Shown piece by piece: positions 18,282-28,654 of a DNA stretch of 64,000 nt. The stretch's first letter is position 1. Each line of letters starts with the position of its first letter. The position numbers and the translations under genes were made by a program. The notes under the pieces are model-generated. The model saw only the letters and a list, made by a program, of their open reading frames with translations, did no database searches and had not been told where the DNA came from. Source of the DNA: [Borrelia] lusitaniae (GTDB taxonomy: Bacteria > Spirochaetota > Spirochaetia > Borreliales > Borreliaceae); NCBI RefSeq assembly GCF_030440365.1, contig NZ_CP124050.1, positions 310,001-374,000 on the forward strand, read 5' to 3'.

Positions 18282-18365
18282 AATAAAATAGTAAAAGAAG
18301 AACGTTAATATTTAGCGAGTTCTTACTTTAAAGATAATAGAAATAATAGAAAGCCAAGTTATTAG

Positions 18366-19511
<1,146 letters not shown>

Positions 19512-19528
19512 GCAAAAACAATCAATAT

Positions 19529-19560
19529 AGCAAGGCTTAAAAGCCTTGCTTTCTTATTTT
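19529..19560 (+). terminator. Intrinsic terminator after the BB0323-type gene
   Basis: A perfect 10-bp stem AGCAAGGCTT / AAGCCTTGCT with an AA loop (19529-19550) is followed by TTCTTATTTT. It is one of the few GC-containing hairpins in the window. It should end most transcripts before the BamD-like gene, implying a separate or read-through supply for that gene. Confidence 0.85.
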
Positions 19561-19609
19561 ATATCTAATAAAATTAAATAATAAAAACATTCTAAAAAAG
19601 AGACAAAAA

Positions 19610-19966
19610 ATGAAAAAATTAGCATTATTAAACTTGATATTTATTTCATGCTATACAATCAACTTAGAAAAATTAACAAAAGAAACTCCTTATGGAGTTT
19701 ATCTCAGAGAAGCTCAAAAGGCTATCAATGTTAATGATTACAGCTCTGCACTAAAAGCATACGAAAAAATGATTCAAAATTTCGCTGACAATCCTAATAT
19801 AGTTGCTACTGGTAAATATGAAATTGCATTCATATATTACACAACAAACAAAACAGAAAAAGCAAAAAAAATATTTGAAGAGCTAATAGAAAATAATATG
19901 GAAATGCCAAAATGGATAAAGCCTTTGGCTAAAAAAATATTAAATAAAATAGAAAATAATAATTGA
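19610..19966 (+). CDS. bamD: BamD-like TPR lipoprotein (BB0324 type)
   Basis: A 118-residue lipoprotein with signal peptide and lipobox IFISC (Cys at residue 14), then two or three TPR-like helical pairs (YLREAQKAINVNDYSSALKAYEKMI). In B. burgdorferi the orthologue is reported as a partner of BamA, corresponding to the N-terminal part of BamD, in the complex that inserts outer-membrane proteins. It is much shorter than E. coli BamD (about 245 residues). AAAGAGA before the ATG is a plausible ribosome site. It converges with the vWA gene, 14 bases away. Confidence 0.82.
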   Translation: MKKLALLNLIFISCYTINLEKLTKETPYGVYLREAQKAINVNDYSSALKAYEKMIQNFADNPNIVATGKYEIAFIYYTTNKTEKAKKIFEELIENNMEMPKWIKPLAKKILNKIENNN

Positions 19967-19980
19967 AAAAATAAAAATTT

Positions 19981-21090
19981 TTACTGGAATATTATTCCAT
20001 AAATCGTAATATCTTTTTCCTTTACAGAATTGATAACATCTTCATAAACAACAGACCCCCTTGGATACTCATGAGGAGGCGCATCTCCTATAACAATAAT
20101 AAACCTTCTTTCTGCTCGCCAATCAAACTGATTTACAGCAGCATCAATACCTTCAAACACAGCTTCTGGATAATCCCCACCACCACCAACATTAACATAT
20201 TTAAGAATATTATTTAAATAAGGAATAGTATTAAAGTCAAAAGACTTGGTTAAAAAATCTTCAAGATAGTCTTTATAAAAAACAAGACCTATTCTATAAG
20301 ATTTAAATTTTTGCAGTTGAGGTTCTATTATTGAAAATAAATGCTCTTTTAGAATCTCAATATTACTTTTCATACTGTCAGTAACATCAACAACAAGCAC
20401 TAGATCTAAATCATAAACTGAATCTTCCGAATTTTTTAAAATAGTTTTTATTTTATCAACAATATCAATGCCATTATTGGCAATAACAACCTCATCGGAA
20501 AATTTTGTAAAATTATCCCTTAATTCATTAAATTCAATTTTTCCTTGATTTTGAGTATCCTTAAAAAACAATTCATAAGCATTGTCTTGATACCTACCTA
20601 AATAGTCATTATATTTTTTCTCAAAAGATCTTATAGAAAACCAAAAGGGTTCTTTTTTGTTTTTTAATATTTCTAAATCAATCTCACCGCTTCTTGTTGA
20701 AAAATTTGGAAATCCATATTTTAATTTTTTTGGAATCAATATATGAAAAGCTTCTCCAAACTTCTTATTAGGAACAGGCGTGGAAGATGTTAATGATAAA
20801 AGTTCTTTATTCTTAATAACTCTTCCATTTAAAATTCGAATTTCATCTCCATTAACTTTATTATAACTTAGCGTACGAAATGAATAAGTAGCCACATCTT
20901 TTTTCTTATCGGGAATTTCAAAAGACTCTGTCAATATTACTGATTTGATTGAAGGTTTTTTTCTAATAAAAAGATGAAATCCTTCTTCATGAGCCTCAAC
21001 GTAAACATCATCAATGCCAATTTTTAAAGAATTATCTTCAACTCCAAACAAATAAACACTAAAAAAAAGAAATAAAAAAATTCTCTTCAT
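19981..21090 (-). CDS. Exported vWA-domain protein
   Basis: A 369-residue protein with a signal peptide (about residues 1-17). The C-terminal half is a von Willebrand factor A domain: DLDLVLVVDVTDSM carries the metal-site pattern DxTxS at residues 235-239, followed by YRIGLVFYKDYLED and VGGGGDYPEAVFEGID and RRFIIVIGDAPPHEY. The metal-ion site seems intact, so it probably binds a partner protein. The N-terminal half is beta-rich and unrecognised. It follows flcA on the same strand 49 bases downstream, so a link to the periplasmic flagellar apparatus is possible but inferred. Confidence 0.8.
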   Translation of the reverse strand: MKRIFLFLFFSVYLFGVEDNSLKIGIDDVYVEAHEEGFHLFIRKKPSIKSVILTESFEIPDKKKDVATYSFRTLSYNKVNGDEIRILNGRVIKNKELLSLTSSTPVPNKKFGEAFHILIPKKLKYGFPNFSTRSGEIDLEILKNKKEPFWFSIRSFEKKYNDYLGRYQDNAYELFFKDTQNQGKIEFNELRDNFTKFSDEVVIANNGIDIVDKIKTILKNSEDSVYDLDLVLVVDVTDSMKSNIEILKEHLFSIIEPQLQKFKSYRIGLVFYKDYLEDFLTKSFDFNTIPYLNNILKYVNVGGGGDYPEAVFEGIDAAVNQFDWRAERRFIIVIGDAPPHEYPRGSVVYEDVINSVKEKDITIYGIIFQ

Positions 21091-21139
21091 AAAGAAATCA
21101 CTCTCATAAACAACCGAAAATCAATAAACAAGGCCATAA

Positions 21140-23941
21140 TTAAAGTTTTTCGGATAAATTTTCATAAAATAAAACATTTGATTTAGAAAAACTATTTTTA
21201 AAAATATTCCTGAGATTCAAACTAGCAAGATCTTTTTTAACGCTTTTTACCATATCTTCATCTCTATTTAATATATCAAAAATCTTAGCTGATTCGCTTA
21301 AATTACTAACCCCAGAATTAAAAAGTTTAGCATCTCTTATGGATGAAAAAGAGGCCATTACTTCTACAACTCCAAGATTATTATAAGTCTCAATTTCTTT
21401 TAGTAAAAGAATTTTATGATAATCATTTTCTTTAGGATTAAAATTCAAAACATTGGCCTTCTCTAGTTCTAAATTTTGCATAACCCTTAAATAATAACTT
21501 CTGGAAGCTAAAAAATCGCCCATCTTATAAAGAGTTAAGGCAATAGAATTTAAAACTTCATTGCTACTTGAAAAACCCGCCATGCTTTCTACTTTAAATA
21601 AATATTTTAATGCATCATCATAATTATTTTCCCTGTAACTAAGTAATCCAACTTTATAGTAAACATCCGGATAATCAACGCCTTCATTTATTGCTAATTT
21701 GTAAGAAGATATTGCAGACTTAAAGTCATTTAAAGATCTAAGAATATCCCCTTGCTTTTCATAAATTGAAGAAATCTCTTTAGATCCTTTTATAAGATTG
21801 TGTTTTTTATAAAAAGAATAATCACTTAAGGCTAAACCAATAATATTGCTAGCCCTAAGAGAATCTCTAGATTTTTCATAAATGTCTGCTAAAATTTTAT
21901 AAGCCAATATCTTATCCCCAGCATCTTCAATTGAATTTATTTGCCTAAAGCTATTTAATGCTTTAAGCAAATAAACTTCTGCTTTCTTAAAATCCCCTAT
22001 GTAATACGAATATCTTCCGCTTTCAAAAAGCGCCTTATCGTAATTAGGATTTTTATTTAATATTTTTCTGAGAATGTATTCAATCTCTGAATTCATATTA
22101 ACATTGTTTTCAAGCTTAAAAATAGTTCTGCCATCATTTCTTTTAAAATCAGAGAATTCTTTGTTTAATAAATTTGTTTGCCCATTGAGATAATTTAAGT
22201 TTATAGCAAGATTATTTGCCCTCTTATTATAAGACACTAAAGAAATATATTTATCTACTAGCTTTTTAGCATATTTTGTGTAAACAACTTCATCAACATC
22301 TAGAATTTCATTTGACTTAATAAAATTATTAACATTATCAGACTCAGTATCTAAACCAGCTTCAATATAAGCATTAAAAAGTTTAAATAAAATTTCCTTT
22401 TTTTGTCCATACTTAGAAAGTACAACAGTATAGCTATTAATACTATCTTTATAGTAATTAGGATTTGTCTTAGCCCATTTAAAATAATTATCTCCCTTTA
22501 AGACTAAAGCATCATAATCATAAAGATCGTAAGATATAACCTCATCAAGTATTAAATTTGCCTGAGAGTATTCTCCAAGACTCATTTTCATAGAAGCATA
22601 CGCAATATATCCTTCCTTATTAAACTTTTTTCGCCTTCTGCTTGTAGAATTTTTAGAAAAAGGCTCAATTGTAAACAATTCCTCGTATTTTTCCTCAGCG
22701 CTATCAAAATCTCTGATTTCTTCAAACGCTTTAGCATAGTTAACAAACCATTTATCATCAGGCCTAATATAATAAGCGTCTTTAAAGATAGCTTTTGCAA
22801 GCTCTCTTTTATTTGCATATATAGATTCTATACCTTCTTTATACTTGCTCTCAGAGGCAACATAAAAAAATACTACATCCACTATAAAGTACAAAGAAAC
22901 TAAAACTAAAACAACAAAAAGAGAAGCTATTTTTATTAAAGGCAGCAAAGCTCTTGAGATTCTGTAGCTCAATTTCTGCTGAAGTTTACTAAATTCTTCC
23001 GCCTTAAAATAAATTATAGGTAATTTAATAGATCGACCAACAATATCCCCTACAAATTTAGCAATAAATTTCAATCCTTTTTTATTTTTTTCAACAAGAT
23101 CAATTAACGCTTCAAGCTTATACTTTGAAACATTCTCCTTAGTTAAAGCCTCAGCAATTGCAATTCTTAAATTTCTAGGATAGGAATTTAAATGTTTTAA
23201 AAATAATGGATAATTAACGCTAAATTCAAAACGCTTAGAATTTTTATTTTGATTATATTCTAAAAATTTAAAATCATCTGCAACATTTTCAAAATCATTG
23301 TCATCAGTGCTTAAATTTAAATCATCTCCAACAAACATATCTGATTGTTCGTCTATCTGACTTTTATCATTTACCGTATCATTAAAATTAGCTTCATTGG
23401 ATTTATTAGATTGTAAAAAATCATCATCTGCTAAAACAAGAGAATCATTGCTGGCTTCAAAAAAATTGCTATTGCCTTGATTGTTGATAAATTCTTCAGA
23501 ATTCAGTTCTGAAGAATTTATCAACTTATCAAAATCAAGCTTAGAAGCAATGTCTAAATCAACAGAATTATCATCAAGAACTTTGTCAATGCTATTTTCA
23601 AAAGAATCATTAGAAACATCAAAATCATTATTCAGAGTTGAAAGCTCTGGATCCACATCAACTCTCAAATCAGATCCACTTAAGGGCAAATTGTCATTAA
23701 AGATATCAGAATAAGGTAATTTATCCTCACTCTCAAGAGCATCAAGCATAAAATTTAAATCAAGCTCATCATCATTTTCCTCTAAAGCAAGATCTTTACT
23801 TATCCAAGGAACAATATTTTCTCCAGGCTCAGGAATCTTAACATCCATGCTCACGCCAAAAGGCTCTTTAGATGATCTTTCATTAGAGAGATCATCTAAT
23901 ATTTCTTTTTTAAACTGTTTTATCTTATCTATATCAGGCAT
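21140..23941 (-). CDS. flcA: Periplasmic flagellar collar protein FlcA (BB0326 type)
   Basis: A 933-residue protein in three parts: an acidic, low-complexity cytoplasmic region (about 40-230, rich in Asp, Asn and Ser), a single membrane helix at about 333-361, and a long periplasmic part with many TPR repeats (about 365-800, such as ALFESGRYSYYIGDFKKAEVYLLKAL). In B. burgdorferi BB0326 is reported as FlcA, required for the spirochaete-specific collar and for stator assembly. I matched it by position, size and architecture. The start ATG is 23 bases after the acyltransferase stop. Confidence 0.85.
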   Translation of the reverse strand: MPDIDKIKQFKKEILDDLSNERSSKEPFGVSMDVKIPEPGENIVPWISKDLALEENDDELDLNFMLDALESEDKLPYSDIFNDNLPLSGSDLRVDVDPELSTLNNDFDVSNDSFENSIDKVLDDNSVDLDIASKLDFDKLINSSELNSEEFINNQGNSNFFEASNDSLVLADDDFLQSNKSNEANFNDTVNDKSQIDEQSDMFVGDDLNLSTDDNDFENVADDFKFLEYNQNKNSKRFEFSVNYPLFLKHLNSYPRNLRIAIAEALTKENVSKYKLEALIDLVEKNKKGLKFIAKFVGDIVGRSIKLPIIYFKAEEFSKLQQKLSYRISRALLPLIKIASLFVVLVLVSLYFIVDVVFFYVASESKYKEGIESIYANKRELAKAIFKDAYYIRPDDKWFVNYAKAFEEIRDFDSAEEKYEELFTIEPFSKNSTSRRRKKFNKEGYIAYASMKMSLGEYSQANLILDEVISYDLYDYDALVLKGDNYFKWAKTNPNYYKDSINSYTVVLSKYGQKKEILFKLFNAYIEAGLDTESDNVNNFIKSNEILDVDEVVYTKYAKKLVDKYISLVSYNKRANNLAINLNYLNGQTNLLNKEFSDFKRNDGRTIFKLENNVNMNSEIEYILRKILNKNPNYDKALFESGRYSYYIGDFKKAEVYLLKALNSFRQINSIEDAGDKILAYKILADIYEKSRDSLRASNIIGLALSDYSFYKKHNLIKGSKEISSIYEKQGDILRSLNDFKSAISSYKLAINEGVDYPDVYYKVGLLSYRENNYDDALKYLFKVESMAGFSSSNEVLNSIALTLYKMGDFLASRSYYLRVMQNLELEKANVLNFNPKENDYHKILLLKEIETYNNLGVVEVMASFSSIRDAKLFNSGVSNLSESAKIFDILNRDEDMVKSVKKDLASLNLRNIFKNSFSKSNVLFYENLSEKL

Positions 23942-23964
23942 ATTGTAATCAAATTCCTAGCTAA

Positions 23965-24858
23965 TCAAAAACTCTTTTTATACACTTCAAGCCCTTCTGC
24001 GTGAAGCACATTAAAGCTATTTTCTAAATCTTCAGCAATTTTTAAGCCCAAAACTTCCTTTGTAATCTCTTTTTGATAATCTTTTAGGGTGTTTAAAATT
24101 TTATCCCTATACTCAACAATACTTATAACTTTGCCAGCATTATATATAAGAGAATCTCTTTTAAAAACATCGTGGGACATATCGCCATCTTCAGAAACTT
24201 CTAAAACATTTCCATTGACTCCAATCATCAAATAATAATCAAAAATTTTAAAATAATTAACAATTTCTAAAATTATTTTTTTAGTTTCAGGTCTTCCTTT
24301 TCTATATCTAGTAGCAGTAGGAAAAATAAGTATAATGTGCCCACTATTTTTCTTTTCATAAATATATTTCATAGAATTAGCATTAAAAACGCGCCTTTGC
24401 CTAGCATGTTCTAAACCAACCCCAACAAATGCATGCGGGGGATAAACTAATATTGCATTGTATCCCAAAGAAAGAGTTTTAACAAATAAATTATCTCTGA
24501 AAAGCTTAACTCCGGCTATTGGAATAATATGATCTGCAATATCTTGATAACCCATTTTGTAAAGCAAAAACTGAAAACAGGGAAAATCAAAATTACTATA
24601 ATGCTCCATTAATATAATTGAAGACTTGCCAGATTTAGCCTTTTGGTAAAGCTCTAAAATATTTTGCATGCCAACAATGGTAGATCTACTCTCAAGAAGT
24701 CTCTCTATCATTCTATCTGCCAATCTTCTACTATTAGAATCTGCATTGCGGTAAGACTTATCCAAATAATTAATATTTTCAACAGATTTAAATTGACTTA
24801 CAAAATCGCTTTCCATATCTTTAAAATATTTATCAAAACTTTCATTTTGTACAAACAT
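23965..24858 (-). CDS. Glycerol-3-phosphate acyltransferase-like protein
   Basis: A 297-residue protein of the PlsB/PlsC acyltransferase superfamily. The catalytic HX4D motif is HYSNFD at residues 86-91. IFPTATRYRKGRPET near 175-190 corresponds to the phosphate-binding block of the soluble plant/chlamydial-type enzyme. No membrane helix is evident. It probably attaches the first acyl chain to glycerol-3-phosphate for phospholipid and glycolipid synthesis, but acceptor specificity is inferred. It is divergent from oppA1 and is the first gene of the flcA group. Confidence 0.8.
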   Translation of the reverse strand: MFVQNESFDKYFKDMESDFVSQFKSVENINYLDKSYRNADSNSRRLADRMIERLLESRSTIVGMQNILELYQKAKSGKSSIILMEHYSNFDFPCFQFLLYKMGYQDIADHIIPIAGVKLFRDNLFVKTLSLGYNAILVYPPHAFVGVGLEHARQRRVFNANSMKYIYEKKNSGHIILIFPTATRYRKGRPETKKIILEIVNYFKIFDYYLMIGVNGNVLEVSEDGDMSHDVFKRDSLIYNAGKVISIVEYRDKILNTLKDYQKEITKEVLGLKIAEDLENSFNVLHAEGLEVYKKSF

Positions 24859-25259
24859 AAAACTAGCACCTTTTAAAGCATTCTATGTTGCAACTTAATT
24901 ATTAGTTACACCATTTTTTATTACAAACAAAAAGCTCTATAAAGCTAATAATAAATAAATAACTAACTAATATTAAATAAGCATACATTTTTGAAAACAT
25001 TTCAAACTTATTATACCTTATTTATTACACAAATTAAAGTAAAGTTTAAGCTTACAATAATAATCAAAATAGAGCCAAAAACTATTCAATTTATTAGACT
25101 TTTTTTATTGTAAGAATTAAAGTAAAATTTAAACATAGAATAAATCAAAGTACTGGAGGCACAAATATTTAAAATTAAAACAAATTAAATATTTTTTATT
25201 AAAAAAGATTAATAAAACAACACAACAAATATGTAAAATTGTTGAAAAAGGAAAATCCC
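24859..25259. promoter_or_regulatory. Divergent regulatory gap between acyltransferase gene and oppA1
   Basis: A 401-base AT-rich gap. It contains an 18-base near-repeat AATTAAAGTAAA(G/A)TTTAA at 25032-25049 and 25115-25132, one mismatch, and an orphan GGAGG at 25155-25159 with no ATG behind it. The true oppA1 ribosome site AAAGGAAAA is at 25247-25255. No convincing -35/-10 pair with normal spacing was found by eye. No gene or RNA fold is apparent. Confidence 0.4.
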
Positions 25260-26837
25260 ATGAAATACATAAAAATAGCTTTAATGTTAACTATTTTCTT
25301 TTTAATAGCTTGCATTAATAATAATACTAAAAAAGAAAAAATAGTTTTTAGAGTGTCAAACTCAGCAGAACCATCATCACTTGATCCTCAGCTCTCAACA
25401 GACCTTTACAGTAGCAATATCATTATAAACCTATTCTTAGGCTTAACAGTAAAAGATTCACAAACTGGAAAATATAAACCAGGACTTGCAAAAAGTTGGG
25501 ATATTTCTCCTGACGGAACGGTTTATACATTTCACTTAAGAGAAGATATAGTTTGGAGCGATGGAGTTGCCATTACTGCTGAAGAAATAAAAAAATCATA
25601 TCTAAGAATTTTAAATAAAAAAACAAATTCACTATATGCTAATTTAGTAAAATCTACAATAAAAAACGCACAAGAATACTTTGACGAGACAGCGTCTGAA
25701 TCTGAGCTTGGAATAAAAGCTATTGACAGCAAAACCTTGGAAATAACATTAACATCTCCAAAGCCTTATTTCCCCGATATGCTAACACACGCATCATACA
25801 GACCGGTTCCAATGCATATTGTTGAAAAATATGAAGACAATTGGACAAATCCTGAAAATATAGTTGTTAGTGGAGCATACAAACTCAAAGAAAGATTAAT
25901 TAACGATAAAATCGTAATAGAAAAAAATGAAAAATACTATAATGCAAAAAATGTGGAAATTGATGAAGTGATATTTTACCCAATAGAAGGTAGTGTAGCT
26001 TACAATATGTACATAAATGATGAAATCGATTTTCTGCAAGCAGCAGAAAAGAATAATTTAGAAGAAATTAAAATAAGAGATGATTATTACTCAGGATTAA
26101 AAAATGGAGTAGCATACATAGCATTCAATACCTCTATAAAGCCTCTAGACGATTCAAAAGTTCGACAAGCTCTTTCACTTGCTATTGATAGAGAAACTTT
26201 ATCTAAAATAGTTTTAAAAGGAAGTTCTAATCCAACAAGAAATTTAACTCCAAAATTTGAGGATTATTCTTATGGAAAAAATTTAATATTATTTGATCCT
26301 GAAAATGCAAAAAAACTTTTAGGTGAGGCTGGATATCCGGATGGCAAAGGATTTCCCACATTAAAATATAAAATCTCAAGTGGAGGAAGCACAATAGGAG
26401 CTGAATTTTTACAAGAACAATTTAAAAAAGTCCTAAACATTAACATAGAAATCGAAAATGAAGAATGGACAACATTTTTAGGAAGTAGAAGAACTGGAAA
26501 TTACCAAATTTCAAGCGTGGGATGGGTAGGAGACTATTTTGACCCTTTAACATTCTTAGAAAGCTTATTTACAACCAAAAATCATTTTTTAGGGGCATAC
26601 GAATATTCAAACAAAGAATATGATGCTTTAATAGAAAAATCTAATTTGGAACTTGATCCAATAAAAAGACAAGACATTCTAAGACAAGCAGAAGAGATAA
26701 TAATTGAAAAAGATTTTCCTATGGCGCCCTTATATGTGCCCAAATCTCATTACCTTTTCAGAAATGATAAATGGACAGGATGGGTACCAAATATTGCAGA
26801 AAACTATTTGTACGAAGATATTAAAACTAAAAAATAA
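25260..26837 (+). CDS. oppA1: Oligopeptide-binding lipoprotein OppA1
   Basis: A 525-residue SBP_bac_5 family binding protein. The signal peptide ends in FLIAC (lipobox Cys near residue 19). The family pattern SAEPSSLDPQLSTDLYS and GLAKSWDISPDGTVYTFHLRE follow, then VRQALSLAIDRETL. I use the ATG at 25260, which has AAAGGA upstream, and not the TTG at 25239. It feeds peptides to the OppBCDF importer. First of three tandem paralogues. In B. burgdorferi these have different peptide preferences and promoters. Blocks of near-identical DNA are shared with oppA2. Confidence 0.95.
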   Translation: MKYIKIALMLTIFFLIACINNNTKKEKIVFRVSNSAEPSSLDPQLSTDLYSSNIIINLFLGLTVKDSQTGKYKPGLAKSWDISPDGTVYTFHLREDIVWSDGVAITAEEIKKSYLRILNKKTNSLYANLVKSTIKNAQEYFDETASESELGIKAIDSKTLEITLTSPKPYFPDMLTHASYRPVPMHIVEKYEDNWTNPENIVVSGAYKLKERLINDKIVIEKNEKYYNAKNVEIDEVIFYPIEGSVAYNMYINDEIDFLQAAEKNNLEEIKIRDDYYSGLKNGVAYIAFNTSIKPLDDSKVRQALSLAIDRETLSKIVLKGSSNPTRNLTPKFEDYSYGKNLILFDPENAKKLLGEAGYPDGKGFPTLKYKISSGGSTIGAEFLQEQFKKVLNINIEIENEEWTTFLGSRRTGNYQISSVGWVGDYFDPLTFLESLFTTKNHFLGAYEYSNKEYDALIEKSNLELDPIKRQDILRQAEEIIIEKDFPMAPLYVPKSHYLFRNDKWTGWVPNIAENYLYEDIKTKK

Positions 26838-26943
26838 TAAAATAAGTAATTTTAAAATTAAGATTTAAAATTAATATCTACGAAAGGGTAATTATAAAAT
26901 TAAAGTTAAATTTAAAGTTAGCTTTAAAACGGAGGTAAAAATT

Positions 26944-28530
26944 ATGAAATTACAAAAGTTATTATTTTCAATAATATTTTTTCTAACATTTATTTGTTGT
27001 AATGACAATAAAAAAAAAGAAGGAGTATCATTTAAAATAAGCTTAGGATCAGAGCCAAGCAGCCTTGACCCCCAATTAGCAGACGATAATGTCGCATCAA
27101 AAATGCTAGATACAATGTTTAAAGGACTTGTTACAGGCGATCCTAATACAGGAGGAAACAAGCCGGGACTTGCAAAAAGTTGGGACATTTCTCCTGACGG
27201 AACGGTTTATACATTTACCCTAAGAGAACAAATTACCTGGAGTGATGGAGTTGCAATCACTGCAGAAGGAATTAGAAAATCTTATCTTAGAGTTTTAAAT
27301 AAAGAAACTGGCTCAAAGTATGTTGAAATGGTTAAATCAGCAATCAAGAATGGTCAAAAATATTTTGAAGGGCAAATTACTGACGCTGAGCTTGGAATTA
27401 AGGCAATTGACGAAAAAACATTAGAAATAACATTAGAATCACCAAAACCCTATTTTATTGACATGTTAGTACACCAATCATTTATTCCAATACCCATCCA
27501 TGTTACCGAAAAGTACGGAGAAAGCTGGACAAGCCCTGAAAACATGGTTACCAGTGGTCCTTTTAAATTAAAAGAAAGAATTCCTAACGAAAAATATGTG
27601 TTTGAAAAAAATGATAAATACTACAACTCAAGCGAAGTAGAAGTACAAGAAATTACATTTTATACAACAAATGACAGTTCAACAGCATATAAAATGTATG
27701 AAAATGAAGAATTAGATGCAATATTTAGTGCTATACCGCCTGATTTAATTAAAGATTTAAAATTAAGAAACGATTATTACTCATCAGCTGTTAATGCCTT
27801 ATACTTTTACGCATTCAACACTAACGTTAAACCACTAGACAATGTTAAAGTTAGAAAAGCCTTAACTCTTGCGATTGATAGAGAAACGCTTACATATAAA
27901 GTTCTTGACAACGGGACTACTCCCACAAGAAGAGCAACTCCTAACTTTAGCTCATATTCTTATGCAAAAAATTTAGAATTATTTAATCCTGAAGCTGCAA
28001 AAGAACTTCTAGCTGAAGCTGGCTACCCTAATGGTAATGAATTCCCCATTTTAAAATTAAAATATAATACAAGCGAAGCAAATAAAAAAATTTGTGAATT
28101 CATTCAAAACCAATGGAAAAAAAATTTAAATATTGATGTGGAACTTGAAAATGAAGAATGGACAACATTTTTAAACACTAAAGCAAGTGGAAATTACGAA
28201 ATAGCAAGAGCGGGTTGGATAGGCGATTATGCTGATCCTTTGACATTTTTATCCATATTCACACAAGGATACACACAATTCTCATCTTACAATTACTCAA
28301 ACCCAGAATACAACGAACTTATCAAAAAATCTGATCTTGAACTTGATCCAATAAAAAGACAAGACATTCTAAGGCAAGCAGAAGAAATCATCATTGAAAA
28401 AGATTTTCCAATAGCCCCAATATACATATATGGAAATAGTTACCTTTTCAGAAATGACAAGTGGACAGGCTGGAATACCAATATTTCAGAAAGATTTGAT
28501 TTATCTCAACTAAAATTAAAAAATAAATAA
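26944..28530 (+). CDS. oppA2: Oligopeptide-binding lipoprotein OppA2
   Basis: A 528-residue SBP_bac_5 protein with signal peptide and lipobox LTFIC (Cys near 19). Shared patterns include EPSSLDPQLADDN, GLAKSWDISPDGTVYTFTLRE, VRKALTLAIDRETL and EEWTTFLN. The ribosome site CGGAGG stands eight bases before the ATG, among the strongest in the window. It lies 106 bases after oppA1, enough for its own promoter, though none is obvious. A strong terminator follows at 28548, so it is transcriptionally closed off from oppA3. Confidence 0.95.
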   Translation: MKLQKLLFSIIFFLTFICCNDNKKKEGVSFKISLGSEPSSLDPQLADDNVASKMLDTMFKGLVTGDPNTGGNKPGLAKSWDISPDGTVYTFTLREQITWSDGVAITAEGIRKSYLRVLNKETGSKYVEMVKSAIKNGQKYFEGQITDAELGIKAIDEKTLEITLESPKPYFIDMLVHQSFIPIPIHVTEKYGESWTSPENMVTSGPFKLKERIPNEKYVFEKNDKYYNSSEVEVQEITFYTTNDSSTAYKMYENEELDAIFSAIPPDLIKDLKLRNDYYSSAVNALYFYAFNTNVKPLDNVKVRKALTLAIDRETLTYKVLDNGTTPTRRATPNFSSYSYAKNLELFNPEAAKELLAEAGYPNGNEFPILKLKYNTSEANKKICEFIQNQWKKNLNIDVELENEEWTTFLNTKASGNYEIARAGWIGDYADPLTFLSIFTQGYTQFSSYNYSNPEYNELIKKSDLELDPIKRQDILRQAEEIIIEKDFPIAPIYIYGNSYLFRNDKWTGWNTNISERFDLSQLKLKNK

Positions 28531-28547
28531 TCAATATTTAATTAAAT

Positions 28548-28585
28548 AAAAATCGTCTATTCATTTGTTTTTATAGACGATTTTT
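28548..28585 (+). terminator. Intrinsic terminator after oppA2
   Basis: A perfect 13-bp stem AAAAATCGTCTAT / ATAGACGATTTTT (28548-28560 and 28573-28585) with a 12-base loop, ending in a T5 run. Because the arms begin with A5 and end with T5 it could act on either strand, but only the plus strand has a gene ending here. Confidence 0.85.
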
Positions 28586-28654
28586 ATTGACTTTCTTCTA
28601 AAAAAAAGATAGCTTAAAATCTATAAATAATTGTGATTTGGGGGAAAGGTTAAA

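Noticed and set aside
19967-19980. Palindrome TAAAAATTTTTA between the BamD-like and vWA genes
   Set aside because: Short and AT-only; expected by chance and too unstable for a terminator.
25170-25200. Possible BosR-type direct repeat (AAATTAAAT-like) before oppA1
   Set aside because: Only imperfect matches are seen, and such strings are very common in AT-rich intergenic DNA.
26892-27188. 98-codon minus-strand frame over the oppA2 start
   Set aside because: It is antisense to the oppA2 signal peptide and N-terminus and has no family match.
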